Assembly: GCF_003402235.1 (NCBI RefSeq)
Contig: NZ_QEWO01000001.1
Coordinates: 248,001 to 312,000 of the forward strand
DNA length: 64,000 nt
Direction of reading: 5' to 3'
Source: Parahaliea mediterranea
GTDB taxonomy: Bacteria; Pseudomonadota; Gammaproteobacteria; Pseudomonadales; Halieaceae
Part shown: positions 1-9,368 of the stretch, one piece after another
Layout of the letters: every line of letters starts with the position of its first letter
Position numbering within the stretch: the stretch's first letter is position 1
Made by a program: the position numbers and the translations under genes
The notes under the pieces: model-generated
Seen by the model: the letters and a program-made list of their open reading frames with translations, nothing else
What the model was told of the DNA's origin: nothing
The model's database searches: none

Positions 1-1101
1 GCCCTGCGCCCGGCCAGCCCCACCGTGTGCCTGATCCCCGGTGTGGGCATGATCGCCTGGGGCAAGAACAAGAGCGAATCGCGGGTGACCGCCGAGTTTT
101 ATAACTGTGCGGTGGAGGTGATGCGCGGTGCCGAGGCGATCAGCGAGTACGTGGCGCTGCCCCAGCAGGAAGCCTTCGACATCGAGTACTGGTTGCTGGA
201 AGAGGCCAAGCTGCAGCGCATGCCCCCCGAACAGCCGCTGGCGCGGGACGTGGTGGTAGTGGTGGGTGCCGGCGACGGCATTGGCCGCGCCACGGCTCTG
301 CGCGTCGCGCGGGAGGGCGCCCATGTGGTGTGTGCCGACTTGAATGCGGAACGCGCCCGGCAAACCGCCGAGGCGATCATGGCCGAACGGGGGCAGGGCA
401 TCGGCGTGGCCGGCAGCGGCCTGTCGTCCTGCGGGCCGGCACTGGCGCTGGCGGTAGACATCACCTGCCGAAACAGCGTGCAAGACCTGTTTCGCAACAC
501 CTGTCTGGCTTACGGCGGCATCGACAAAGTGATTGTTACCGCCGGTGTGTTCATGGCGCCGGGGCAGGGCGGCATGAGCGACGAGGACATGTTTGACCTG
601 AGTTATGCGGTGAATGTGAAGGGCGCCTGGATTGTGGCCACCTCGGCGGCGCGCGTGTGGCAGGCCCAGCAGTTGCGTGGCGCCCTGGTGCTCACTACCA
701 GTGTGAACGCGGCGGTGCCCAAGCGCGGCTCTCTGGCCTACGACACCAGCAAGGCGGCGGCCAACCACCTGGTGCGCGAGCTGGCGATGGAGCTGGCGCC
801 GCTGGTGAACGTGAACGGCCTGGCGCCGGCCACGGTGGTGAAAGGCAGCACCATGTTCCCCCGCGACCGGGTGCTGGCATCGCTCAACAAATACAGCGTG
901 CCCTACGGCGACTGCGACGATGACGACACCCTGCGCGACAAACTGGCGGGCTTTTATGCCCAGCGCACCCTGACCCAGCAACCCATCACGCCCGAGGACC
1001 AGGCGGAGGCCGCCTACCTGCTGGTGTCCGGCCAGCTGTCGAAAACCACCGGGCAGATCATCAGCGTGGACGGTGGCCTGCACGAGGCCTTTTTGCGCTG
1101 A
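1..1101 (+). CDS. rhaD: Bifunctional rhamnulose-1-phosphate aldolase / short-chain dehydrogenase (3' part, 5' end outside window)
   Basis: The reading frame is open from base 1, so the gene starts before the window and only the end of the aldolase part and the complete SDR domain are present. The SDR part shows the nucleotide-binding GAGDGIG motif and the YDTSK active-site motif. In the rhizobial RhaD and Bacillus RhaEW type of enzyme, a class II aldolase splits rhamnulose-1-phosphate into dihydroxyacetone phosphate and L-lactaldehyde, and the fused SDR oxidises lactaldehyde to lactate. The neighbours fit exactly: rhamnose isomerase 45 bp downstream, then lactate-oxidising lutABC, then a rhamnulokinase. 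The fusion assignment rests on the C-terminal architecture and this context; the aldolase catalytic residues lie outside the window. Confidence 0.88.
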   Translation, partial: ALRPASPTVCLIPGVGMIAWGKNKSESRVTAEFYNCAVEVMRGAEAISEYVALPQQEAFDIEYWLLEEAKLQRMPPEQPLARDVVVVVGAGDGIGRATALRVAREGAHVVCADLNAERARQTAEAIMAERGQGIGVAGSGLSSCGPALALAVDITCRNSVQDLFRNTCLAYGGIDKVIVTAGVFMAPGQGGMSDEDMFDLSYAVNVKGAWIVATSAARVWQAQQLRGALVLTTSVNAAVPKRGSLAYDTSKAAANHLVRELAMELAPLVNVNGLAPATVVKGSTMFPRDRVLASLNKYSVPYGDCDDDDTLRDKLAGFYAQRTLTQQPITPEDQAEAAYLLVSGQLSKTTGQIISVDGGLHEAFLR

Positions 1102-1146
1102 TGCCCACTCACTACGGCTAGACAGACACGATAAGAGAACAGAACG

Positions 1147-2439
1147 ATGACCCCACTGATAGACGCCGGCCTGGTGAACGAGGCCAACCAACACAGTGCC
1201 GCCCATCTGCAGGCGGATTACGACCACCTCGGTTCGGTGCTTGCTCGCCGGGGCATTGAGATTGACGTGCTCACCGAGCAGGCCCGGCGCTTCGCCGTAG
1301 CGGTGCCCAGCTGGGGCACGGGCACCGGCGGCACGCGCTTTGCCCGCTTTCCCAGCCAGGGGGAGCCGCGCAATGTGTTCGAGAAACTTCAGGACTGCGC
1401 GGTCATCCAGCAGCTGGTGCGCTGTACACCGAGGGTGTCTCCTCACTTTCCCTGGGACCGGGTGGATGACTTCAAAGCACTGCGCCAGCACGCCGATGAA
1501 CTGGGGCTCGGCTTTGACGCGGTGAACTCCAACACCTTCCAGGACCAGCCGGGCCAGCCGCTGTCCTACAAATACGGTAGCCTGAGCCACACCGACCCGG
1601 CAGTGCGGGCCCAGGCGGTGGCGCACAACCTGCAATGCATGGAATGGGGCCAGGTGCTCGGCGCCAGTGCGCTCACCGTGTGGGTGGGCGATGGCAGCAA
1701 CTTCCCCGGGCAATCCCACTTCCAGCGCCAGTTGGAGCGCTACCTGGAAAGCACCCGCGCCATCTACGAGGCGCTGCCAGATGACTGGGCCATGTTCCTG
1801 GAACACAAAATGTTCGAGCCGGCCTTTTATTCCACCGTTATCCAGGACTGGGGCAGCAGCGTGCTGTGCGCCATGGAACTCGGCGACAAGGCGCGCTGCC
1901 TGGTGGATCTTGGCCACCATGCGCCGAATGTGAATATCGAGATGATCGTGTCGCGGCTGATCCAGTTCCACAAGCTAGCGGGCTTTCATTTCAACGACAG
2001 CAAATACGGCGACGACGACCTGGACAGCGGCTCCCTGCACCCGTACCAGCAGTTCCTGATTTTCAACGAACTGGTGGATGCCGAGCAGCGTGGCCAGGCG
2101 GGCTTCGACCCGGCCTACATGCTGGACCAGTCCCACAACGTTACTGACCCCATCGAAAGCCTGATGACCTCGGCCCAGGAGGTGCAGCGCTCTTACGTGA
2201 AGGCTCTGCTGGTGGATAGGGAGGCGCTTTACGCCTACCAGGACAGCAACGACGCCATGATGGCCACCAACACCCTGAAGGCGGCATTCAATACCGATGT
2301 AGACCCAATCCTGGCCCGCGCCCGCGTGCTGGAGGGGGGCGCCGCCGACCCAGTGGCGGTGTATCGCGCCAGCGGCTACCGCCAGCAGGTGGGCAAACTG
2401 CGCCCCAGCAGCGGACAGTCCGGCTCCGGCATCGTGTAA
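1147..2439 (+). CDS. rhaI: L-rhamnose isomerase (RhaI / Pseudomonas stutzeri type)
   Basis: A 430-residue cytoplasmic TIM-barrel sugar isomerase, the same length as the well-studied P. stutzeri L-rhamnose isomerase. It converts L-rhamnose to L-rhamnulose, using divalent metal ions. Recognisable segments include GDGSNFPGQ around residue 180, FLEHKMFEPAFY near 219 and the metal-site region HFNDSKYGDDDLD near 282. The ATG is preceded by an AAGAGAAC stretch as ribosome-binding site. It is the second gene of the operon, directly after the aldolase/dehydrogenase. This family also isomerises other rare sugars (for example D-allose and D-psicose), but the operon points to rhamnose. Confidence 0.93.
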   Translation: MTPLIDAGLVNEANQHSAAHLQADYDHLGSVLARRGIEIDVLTEQARRFAVAVPSWGTGTGGTRFARFPSQGEPRNVFEKLQDCAVIQQLVRCTPRVSPHFPWDRVDDFKALRQHADELGLGFDAVNSNTFQDQPGQPLSYKYGSLSHTDPAVRAQAVAHNLQCMEWGQVLGASALTVWVGDGSNFPGQSHFQRQLERYLESTRAIYEALPDDWAMFLEHKMFEPAFYSTVIQDWGSSVLCAMELGDKARCLVDLGHHAPNVNIEMIVSRLIQFHKLAGFHFNDSKYGDDDLDSGSLHPYQQFLIFNELVDAEQRGQAGFDPAYMLDQSHNVTDPIESLMTSAQEVQRSYVKALLVDREALYAYQDSNDAMMATNTLKAAFNTDVDPILARARVLEGGAADPVAVYRASGYRQQVGKLRPSSGQSGSGIV

Positions 2440-2449
2440 GGCCGGCACT

Positions 2450-3235
2450 GTGGCAGCCCAGCGCATTGGCCTGTTCGCCACCTGCCCGGTTGACCTGTTC
2501 CGGCCGAGCGTGGGCTTTGCCACGGCCGCCTTGCTGGAAGCGGCGGGCTTTACCGTGGAAGTGCCGCCCCAGAGCTGCTGCGGCCAGGTGAGCTACAACA
2601 ACGGCCTGCGCGACGACGCCCGTGAGGTGGCCTGGCAGCTGGTGCAAGCCTTTGAGCCCTACGACTATACGGTGCTGCCCTCGGGCTCCTGCGCCGGCAT
2701 GATCAGCCATCACTACCCGGCGCTGTTTGCCGGTGATGTGCGCTTGCCGCGCGTGGAGGACTTCTGCCAGCGCGTTTACGAGCTGACCACCTTTCTGGTT
2801 GAAGTGGCCGGATTTACCCGGCTGGCGGACAACACGGCCAGCCTGTCCTGCACCTATCACGACAGTTGCGCGGGGCTGCGGGAACTTGGCATCCAGGCCC
2901 AGCCGCGAGAACTGCTAGGGCACTGCGGTGGTGTGGTGCTGAAAGAAATGACGGACACGAATGTCTGCTGCGGCTTTGGCGGCACCTTCTGTGTGAAGTT
3001 CGGCAAAGTGTCTGCCCACATGGCCGATGCCAAGCTGGACAACGCCCTGGCAACTGGCGCTGATCTACTTTTAGGAGGCGATGTGTCATGCCTGCTGCAC
3101 CTGGCGGGCCGCGCCAGGCGGCGCGGTCTGGATTTACAGGTGCGCCATATCGCAGAGGTGCTGGCGGGCGCGTTAAGCCAGCCCGCCATCGGCGAAGCGG
3201 CGGGGCAGGGCAGCGGTAAGGGGAGGGCGCCATGA
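2450..3235 (+). CDS. lutA: L-lactate oxidation complex subunit LutA (CCG-domain Fe-S protein)
   Basis: A 261-residue protein with two cysteine-rich CCG domains: CCGQVSYNNG in the first half, and SCTYHDSC followed by CCGFGGTFC in the second. Such domains coordinate Fe-S or heterodisulfide-type clusters. LutA acts with LutB and LutC in cytochrome-independent oxidation of L-lactate to pyruvate. The start is a GTG ten bases after the rhaI stop, so the genes are translationally close. Its stop overlaps the lutB start (ATGA). Placement inside a rhamnose operon makes sense because the rhamnose aldolase branch yields lactaldehyde and then lactate. Confidence 0.92.
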   Translation: MAAQRIGLFATCPVDLFRPSVGFATAALLEAAGFTVEVPPQSCCGQVSYNNGLRDDAREVAWQLVQAFEPYDYTVLPSGSCAGMISHHYPALFAGDVRLPRVEDFCQRVYELTTFLVEVAGFTRLADNTASLSCTYHDSCAGLRELGIQAQPRELLGHCGGVVLKEMTDTNVCCGFGGTFCVKFGKVSAHMADAKLDNALATGADLLLGGDVSCLLHLAGRARRRGLDLQVRHIAEVLAGALSQPAIGEAAGQGSGKGRAP

Positions 3236-4641
3236 GTGCCGTGCGGCAGTTCAATACGCGCGCCCATAAAGCACTGGCAGATAGCCAATTGCAGAGGGCG
3301 TTGGCAAAGGCGCGTAGTGGCTTTGTGGACAAGCGCGCCCATGCCGCGGCCAGCGAGCCCGACTTTGAGCACATGCGGGACCAGGCGCGCGAAGTGCGCC
3401 AGCGTGCCCTGGCCAACCTTGCCATGTGCCTGGAGCAGTTCGAGCAACAGGTGCTGGCAGCGGGCGGCCAGGTGCACTGGGCAGAAACACCCGACGATCT
3501 GCGCCGCATTGTGATCGACATCTGCCGCGACAGCGGCGCCCGGGCGGTCACCAAGGGCAAGTCCATGGTGGGGGAAGAGGCTCATCTGAACGTGGCACTT
3601 GAAGCCGCCGGCATAACGCCCTGGGAGACCGACCTTGGCGAGTACATCATCCAGCTGGCCAAAGAACCGCCCAGCCATATCGTGGCCCCGGCGCTGCACA
3701 AAACGCGGGGGCAGATAGAGCACCTGTTTCGCGATGCCCACCGCCTCGGTGAGCGGGCGCTGGATGAGGTGAGCCAGCTGGTGGATGAGGCCCGCGCGGT
3801 TATTCGCGAGCGCTTCCTGAACGCCGATGTGGGCATTACCGGCGCCAATATGCTAATTGCCGAAACCGGCACCGCGGTGCTGGTGACCAACGAGGGTAAT
3901 GGCGACCTTACCGCAAGGCTGCCGCGCACCCACATTATTACCACCTCCTTCGACCGGGTGGTGCCCACCTGGGACGACGCCAGCAAGATCATCCGCGTGC
4001 TGGCCCGCAGCGCCACCGGCCAGCCCATCACGTCCTACACCAGCTTTTTCAGCGGCCCGCGCGCCGGCAATGAGCAGGACGGCCCGGATCAGTTCCACGT
4101 GGTGCTGCTGGATAACCACCGCAGCGCGCTGCTGGGCACCGAGTTTGAAACCATGCTGCACTGTATTCGCTGCGGCGCCTGCATGAACCACTGTCCCGTG
4201 TACCAGGCCGTTGGTGGCCACACCTACAACGCCGTGTATCCGGGGCCAATGGGCGCGGTGCTGTCGCCGCTGTTGCGGGGCGCGCCCCAGGACGACGCAC
4301 TGCCCAATGCCTCCAGCTTCTGCGGCCGCTGCGAAGCCGTGTGCCCGGTGCGCATCCCGCTGCCGGGCTTAATGCGCAAGCTGCGCGAGCGCGAGCAGCA
4401 GCAAACACCTGCCATTGCATCACGCTGGTTGCTGCGCCTGCACGCCCGCTTGAGCCGCCACCCGGCCCTTTACCGCAGCCTGACCGGCTGGGGAAGCCGC
4501 GCACTCGCGCTGGCCGCTGGCGGGCGCGGGCGTTTGCGTCGCATCCCGTTACTCGGGGGCTGGAGCCGTGAGCGCGACCTGCCCGCGCCGCAGGGTGGCA
4601 GCTTTCAGCAGCAGTGGCAGGCCAGGAAGGGGCGCGGCTGA
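3232..4641 (+). CDS. lutB: L-lactate oxidation complex subunit LutB (LUD domain plus ferredoxin-type Fe-S protein)
   Basis: A 469-residue protein with an N-terminal LUD domain (residues about 60-290) and a C-terminal pair of 4Fe-4S motifs, CIRCGACMNHCP near 307 and CGRCEAVCP near 365. The length and domain order match LutB. It passes electrons from L-lactate within the LutABC complex. It starts in an ATGA overlap with lutA and ends in a TGATG overlap with lutC, so the three subunits are translationally coupled. Nothing looks truncated. Confidence 0.93.
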   Translation: MSAVRQFNTRAHKALADSQLQRALAKARSGFVDKRAHAAASEPDFEHMRDQAREVRQRALANLAMCLEQFEQQVLAAGGQVHWAETPDDLRRIVIDICRDSGARAVTKGKSMVGEEAHLNVALEAAGITPWETDLGEYIIQLAKEPPSHIVAPALHKTRGQIEHLFRDAHRLGERALDEVSQLVDEARAVIRERFLNADVGITGANMLIAETGTAVLVTNEGNGDLTARLPRTHIITTSFDRVVPTWDDASKIIRVLARSATGQPITSYTSFFSGPRAGNEQDGPDQFHVVLLDNHRSALLGTEFETMLHCIRCGACMNHCPVYQAVGGHTYNAVYPGPMGAVLSPLLRGAPQDDALPNASSFCGRCEAVCPVRIPLPGLMRKLREREQQQTPAIASRWLLRLHARLSRHPALYRSLTGWGSRALALAAGGRGRLRRIPLLGGWSRERDLPAPQGGSFQQQWQARKGRG

Positions 4642-5333
4642 TGCAAAGTGCACGGGAACGCATTCTGGGGCGTATTCGCAAGGCGAGCGGGCCTGGCCAG
4701 GCAGCCTCCGCCGGCACTGCAGATTCGCAGGCGCTGATCGCCGCGCAGCCGGCGGCTCAAGCTTCGCTGCGCCCCATCGATGACGTGCCTGCCGAATTCT
4801 GCCAGCAGGCATTGGCGGCGGGAGTCGAATTGCACTACTGCGATGAACTGGCCGCCCTGCCAGCGGCCTGCGCCAAAGTGCTGGATGCGCAGGCCAGGCT
4901 CACCGTATCCACCGCACAGGCCTTGGCGCACATGCATTGGGCCAACTCAGTACAGCCTTATGTGCGAGGCAGTATCGAGGTGGGCCTGGTGCAGGCGCGC
5001 CTGGGCATCGCTGAAACCGGCACCGCGTGCTTCGACAGCCGAGACGTACCGAGCGGCCTGCTGTTTCTGTCAGACATTTTGCTGGTAGTGCTGGATGGCC
5101 GCCACTTGGTGGATCGGCAGGAGAGCGCCTGGCAGCGCCTTGGTCCAGTGGGCAGCGCGCTGCACCTGGTCACCGGCCCATCGCGCACCGCCGATGTGGA
5201 ACAGACGATTCAGGTGGGCGCCCACGGCCCGCGTCGGTTGGTGTTGTTTCTGGTGGGCGGCGGCCTGGCACAGGTGGTCGCCCGGCACACGCAACCCGCT
5301 CCATCACTGATTACACTGGCGTCTTCGCCCTAA
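4641..5333 (+). CDS. lutC: L-lactate oxidation complex subunit LutC (LUD domain)
   Basis: A 230-residue LUD-domain protein, the third subunit of the lactate-oxidising complex. I chose the ATG that overlaps the lutB stop (TGATG) rather than an in-frame codon nine codons upstream inside lutB, because coupling of the three genes is typical. The conserved LUD segment ARLGIAETGTACFDS lies near residue 120, as in LutB where GANMLIAETGTAVL is found. It completes lutABC, which here would drain the lactate arm of rhamnose breakdown to pyruvate. Confidence 0.9.
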   Translation: MQSARERILGRIRKASGPGQAASAGTADSQALIAAQPAAQASLRPIDDVPAEFCQQALAAGVELHYCDELAALPAACAKVLDAQARLTVSTAQALAHMHWANSVQPYVRGSIEVGLVQARLGIAETGTACFDSRDVPSGLLFLSDILLVVLDGRHLVDRQESAWQRLGPVGSALHLVTGPSRTADVEQTIQVGAHGPRRLVLFLVGGGLAQVVARHTQPAPSLITLASSP

Positions 5334-5355
5334 CCGCTAGCTGCCGGGAGTCCCC

Positions 5356-6144
5356 ATGCTGGAAAGCCAACGCCATCAACTTATTCTGGATATCCTCGAC
5401 GAGCTGGAATTCGCCAGTGTTCACGCCCTGACCGAACACACCAATGCCTCCGAGGCCACCATTCGCCGCGACCTGGTCAAACTTGCCGATGAAGGGCAGA
5501 TCGAGAAAGTGCGCGGCGGGGCCCGGGCCTGTGGCGCGCAGGACAGCCGGATAAAACGCGCCCACCTTGCCGGTAGCGCGTTTCTGGCCGCGCGCGAAAA
5601 GCAGCCCGAAGCCAAGCGGCTGATTGCCCAGCGCGCCGTGGAGCTGTGCGAGGACGGCGAGTCCATCATCATCAACGGTGGCAGTTCCACCTTCATGATG
5701 GGCGAATTCCTCGCCCGGCGGGAATTGAATATCCTCACCAACTCCTTTGTGCTGGCGCAGGAGCTGGCCAATACCAGCCAGAACCAGATAACACTGCCAG
5801 GCGGTGAGCTGTATCGCCGCCAGGGCATCATCCTCAGCGCCTACGAGCAGGACACCATCGCCTATTACAGCGCCAGAAAAATGTTCATGGGTACGCCGGG
5901 CATCTCGGAGTTGGGCGTAACAGAGTCAGACCCACTGCTGATCACCTCCGAGCAGAAGTTGCACCGGCAATCGGAGCAACTCATCGTACTTGCTGACAGC
6001 TCCAAACTGGGCCAGCGCGCCAAATTCATCTTCTGCCCGCCGGAAGCGGTTGACCTGCTGATCACCGATAGCAAGGCCGACCGCAAACTGCTCAAGGCAT
6101 TGGAGAAGCGCGGAGTCAACATCGAGGTGGTGAGCGTTCCGTGA
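5356..6144 (+). CDS. DeoR/GlpR-family transcriptional regulator, probable rhamnose regulator
   Basis: A 262-residue regulator. Residues 1-60 form the DeoR winged helix-turn-helix, with ATIRRDLVKLADEG as recognition helix. The rest is the DeoR sensor domain that binds phosphorylated sugars, with NGGSSTFMMGEFL near 111 and LPGGELYRRQG near 150. A GGGAG ribosome-binding site precedes the ATG. It lies between lutC and the kinase and overlaps the kinase start (GTGA). In rhizobia the rhamnose operon is controlled by a DeoR-type RhaR located in the same way, so autoregulation of this operon with rhamnulose-1-phosphate or a similar effector is likely. The effector itself is inference. Confidence 0.87.
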   Translation: MLESQRHQLILDILDELEFASVHALTEHTNASEATIRRDLVKLADEGQIEKVRGGARACGAQDSRIKRAHLAGSAFLAAREKQPEAKRLIAQRAVELCEDGESIIINGGSSTFMMGEFLARRELNILTNSFVLAQELANTSQNQITLPGGELYRRQGIILSAYEQDTIAYYSARKMFMGTPGISELGVTESDPLLITSEQKLHRQSEQLIVLADSSKLGQRAKFIFCPPEAVDLLITDSKADRKLLKALEKRGVNIEVVSVP

Positions 6145-7523
6145 GTTTCACCTTCATCCTCGACATCGGGAAAACCAACATCAAGGCCCTGGTGCTGGAC
6201 GATGCCGGGGACACCTGCTGGTCGGTGCAGCGGGCGAATGCAGTGGCCGATAGCGGCCCCTACCCCCATTTTGATGTGGAGGCCATCTGGCAATGGCTGC
6301 TGCAGGCCCTTGGCCAGGCGGCTGCACGCTATCGGCTGGATGCCATCAACATCAGCACCCACGGCGCCTGTGCAGTGCTGCTGGATGCCAGCGGCGAACT
6401 GGCCCTGCCAGTCATGGACTACGAGTGCCCCCTGCCGGAGGCCGTATCCCCTGAGTACAACCGTGTGCGCCCGCCCTTTGCACAGAGCCTGTCGCCGGCA
6501 CTGCCGGCGGGGCTGAACCTGGGCCGTCAACTGTGGTGGCAGCGCGCGTACTTCCCAGAGGCCTTTGCCAGGGTGCGCACGCTGCTGTGCTACCCCCAGT
6601 ACTGGGTGTGGCGCCTGTGCGGTGTGGCGGTGAGTGAGCGAACCTCCCTGGGTTGCCACACCGACCTGTGGCTGCCGCTTGCAGATACCTACAGCCCGCT
6701 GCTGCAGGCACTGGGGCTGAAAGATGCCTGCCCGCCCCAGGTGGATGCCTGTGCCGCTGTCGGGGCGGTGTCGTGTGCCGTGGCTCAGGCCACGGGCCTG
6801 CCCAGCAGCTGCCAGGTCTTTGCCGGCGTGCACGACTCCAACGCCAGCTATGCCCGTTACCTGGCCTGCGCCGCACAGCTGGGTGGGCCGTTTTCGGTGG
6901 TATCCACCGGCACCTGGTTCATCACCATGAGCCATGGCGGCGATTGCCAGCATTTGAATGAGGCCTGCGACACCCTGGCCAATGTCGACGTGAATGGCCG
7001 GCCCCTGGCCTGCGCGCGCTTTATGGGCGGGCGGGAATTCGAGGCGATCTGCGAAAGGGCAGGGGACGAAGCGGCCCGCCCGCTGACGCAGGCGGCCTTG
7101 CAAGCCACCCTCGATAGCGGCGCCATGGCCCTGCCGGCCTTCGCCGCCGGCGGCCCCTTCAATGGCAGCAGCGGCTGCATCAAGGTGCCCGAGGGAAGCA
7201 CCCGCCATGGCGCCGCCCTGGCAACCCTGTACCTGGCGTTGATGATCGACTACGAACTGGATCTGCTGGGTGCCCGCGGACCTATTGCCTTTGGCAGCCT
7301 GTCCCAGCGCAACCCACTGTTGTGTGGCGTGCTGGCGGCACTGCGCCCGGATAGCCCGGTGCTGCTGGCTGGCGATGGCGCCAGCACCGCTCGCGGTGCC
7401 TGGTGCCTGACCCGCTGGCACCGGCCGTTGCCGAATGCCATGGGCCGTTTTACGCGCGCTGCACCGCTGGCCCTGAGCGGCCTTGCCGACTACCGGCGGC
7501 AATGGCGCAGCTGCCTGATGTGA
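6141..7523 (+). CDS. rhaK: Rhamnulokinase, FGGY carbohydrate kinase family
   Basis: A 460-residue FGGY kinase with the N-terminal phosphate-binding motif DIGKTNIKALVLD (residues 7-19) and the middle GVHDSNASYARYL segment. It would phosphorylate rhamnulose with ATP to rhamnulose-1-phosphate, the aldolase substrate. The GTG start overlaps the regulator stop (GTGA). The order regulator-kinase near isomerase and aldolase/dehydrogenase resembles the rhizobial rhaK locus rather than the enteric rhaBAD operon. Related FGGY kinases act on fuculose or xylulose; rhamnulose is favoured by context. Confidence 0.87.
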   Translation: MSFTFILDIGKTNIKALVLDDAGDTCWSVQRANAVADSGPYPHFDVEAIWQWLLQALGQAAARYRLDAINISTHGACAVLLDASGELALPVMDYECPLPEAVSPEYNRVRPPFAQSLSPALPAGLNLGRQLWWQRAYFPEAFARVRTLLCYPQYWVWRLCGVAVSERTSLGCHTDLWLPLADTYSPLLQALGLKDACPPQVDACAAVGAVSCAVAQATGLPSSCQVFAGVHDSNASYARYLACAAQLGGPFSVVSTGTWFITMSHGGDCQHLNEACDTLANVDVNGRPLACARFMGGREFEAICERAGDEAARPLTQAALQATLDSGAMALPAFAAGGPFNGSSGCIKVPEGSTRHGAALATLYLALMIDYELDLLGARGPIAFGSLSQRNPLLCGVLAALRPDSPVLLAGDGASTARGAWCLTRWHRPLPNAMGRFTRAAPLALSGLADYRRQWRSCLM

Positions 7524-7610
7524 GTGAAACGGCTTAGCCCTCACTAAAAACCCACATAACAATCCATATAACCACCGTCACATATCACCCCCTACAGCGA
7601 AGCATCAACC

Positions 7611-9281
7611 ATGGATAATAATGAGTTTGAACGCAGCCCCGTCAGCCCCGATCGCCTGCAACCGGCGCGACACTTTGCCGCCAACTACGCTGGCGAGCAT
7701 GTCGCCGGCACCGAGTTTGTTATTGGCGCCATGTTTGTCGCCTGGGGGGTGTCCACCTCGGATATTCTCTGGGGCCTGCTGCTCGGCAACCTGCTGGCGG
7801 TGCTCAGCTGGGCGCTGATTTGCGCGCCCATTGCGGTCAGTACGCGACTCACCCTTTACGCCTACCTGGAGAGAATCGCCGGGGCGGGCACCATCCGCAT
7901 CTACAGCGTGGTCAACGGCCTGCTGTTCTGCGTGCTGGCCGGCACCATGATCACGGTATCTGCCTCGGCAGTTCGTATTCCATTTGGCATAGAACCACAG
8001 GTGCACTGGTACCCGGGTAACGCCGCCTTCGTGGCCGTGGTGCTGGCGGTGGGGGCAGTGGTTGTGGCCATTGCCACCCGCGGCTTTCGCAGCGTGGCCC
8101 GCTTTGCGGAGGTGTGCGCCCCCTGGATGGTGCTGATGTTCCTGCTGGGCGCGCTGTCCATGCTGCCGGTGCTGGCGGCCGCAACCGATGGCATTGACGG
8201 CATCAACAACCTGTCGGACTTGCGCAAGGTGGCAGACCAGTGGATATGGAAAGGGCAGGGTGATGGCAGCATCGGGCTGTGGCACGTGGCGGCCTTTGCC
8301 TGGATCTGTAACCTCGCCATGCACGGCGGCCTGTCGGACATGACGGTTCTGCGCTTTGCCCGCAAGGCCAGCTATGGTTACCTATCGGCCATCGGTATGT
8401 TCATCGGCCACTATGCAGCCTGGGCCTTTGCCGGTGTCATGGGCGCCGGCGCGGCGCTGCTGGTGGGTTCCACCATCCAGGCGCTGGACCCGGGCGCAGT
8501 GGCCTACCAGGCCCTGGGCACGACCGGCATCCTCGCCGTTATCATCGCCGGCTGGACCACCTCCAACCCCACCATTTACCGGGCCGGGCTCGCCTTCCAG
8601 TCGCTGAACCGGCGCTGGAATCGCGTTCGGGTCACAGTTGTGGTGGGCGTGGTGACCACCCTGATTGCCTGCTTCCCCTTCGTGTTCAGCCGGTTGATGG
8701 ATTTTGTCGGCATCATGGGCCTGGTGCTGTCACCCATTGGCGCAGTGATTGTGGCGGAGCATTGGCTCCTGCCCCGATTGGGCATGACCCGCTACTGGAG
8801 TCACTACCTCGGCCAGGCCACCAACTGGGCAGCTATCTGCGCCTGGGGCGGGTCGCTGCTGGTGGCTGCCGCGCTGGGCTTCAGCGGTACTCTGCACCTG
8901 TTCTTCCTGCTGGTGCCCACCTGGCTTGCGGCTACAGTCATCTATGTTGTACTTGCCAGGAGCATGGGGGCCTCGCAGCGCTACCCCGATGCTGTTGCTG
9001 ATCAAGAGGTGGAAATGAAGCGCCAAATGGAAGAGGTAGCCTGGCTTGCTGATGAGCGAGCCAGCGCACCCCCGGCCAGGGAGCGCTGGGAGCAAGCCAG
9101 AGGACTCGGTTTGTACCGGGGCGTGGCTTTGCTCTCGCTGCTGACCTGCCTGGTCATGGGGGTTGCTTGCTACAGCGGTCAACTGGGGCTGGATAACTTT
9201 CGCACTTACCTTATTCTGCCGACGCTGGCGTACATGCTCAGCGCCTACCTGTGGATGCGCTCGCGTGAGCGGGGGGAATAG
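7611..9281 (+). CDS. NCS1-family (purine/cytosine permease-like) membrane transporter
   Basis: A 556-residue integral membrane protein with about twelve hydrophobic segments. The N-terminal part resembles the NCS1 family of nucleobase/cation symporters, for example ANYAGEHVAGTEFVIGAMF around residues 26-44. A hydrophilic stretch of about 50 residues before the last two helices (residues about 455-505) is rich in charge. It lies 87 bp after rhaK on the same strand and is the only transporter in the operon. It may therefore carry rhamnose or a breakdown product such as lactate, although known NCS1 proteins move nucleobases, hydantoins and vitamins. Substrate unknown. Confidence 0.8.
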   Translation: MDNNEFERSPVSPDRLQPARHFAANYAGEHVAGTEFVIGAMFVAWGVSTSDILWGLLLGNLLAVLSWALICAPIAVSTRLTLYAYLERIAGAGTIRIYSVVNGLLFCVLAGTMITVSASAVRIPFGIEPQVHWYPGNAAFVAVVLAVGAVVVAIATRGFRSVARFAEVCAPWMVLMFLLGALSMLPVLAAATDGIDGINNLSDLRKVADQWIWKGQGDGSIGLWHVAAFAWICNLAMHGGLSDMTVLRFARKASYGYLSAIGMFIGHYAAWAFAGVMGAGAALLVGSTIQALDPGAVAYQALGTTGILAVIIAGWTTSNPTIYRAGLAFQSLNRRWNRVRVTVVVGVVTTLIACFPFVFSRLMDFVGIMGLVLSPIGAVIVAEHWLLPRLGMTRYWSHYLGQATNWAAICAWGGSLLVAAALGFSGTLHLFFLLVPTWLAATVIYVVLARSMGASQRYPDAVADQEVEMKRQMEEVAWLADERASAPPARERWEQARGLGLYRGVALLSLLTCLVMGVACYSGQLGLDNFRTYLILPTLAYMLSAYLWMRSRERGE

Positions 9282-9329
9282 GTCATCCAGGCCAGCAGAC
9301 TGGATGGTGCCCGATGGTTATGGCTCACC

Positions 9330-9356
9330 GATGCAGCCAGATGAACCGGCTGCATC
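9330..9356. terminator. Candidate bidirectional hairpin terminator
   Basis: A perfect 9-bp inverted repeat, GATGCAGCC and GGCTGCATC, with a 9-base loop, lies between the convergent permease and DegT genes. There is no T-run, so it may slow transcription or protect 3' ends rather than act as a classic intrinsic terminator. Confidence 0.4.
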
Positions 9357-9368
9357 TGCGCCCCGTTG

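Noticed and set aside
5865-7562. 565-codon open frame on the minus strand
   Set aside because: Opposes the regulator and rhamnulokinase genes; composition is that of a GC-rich shadow frame.
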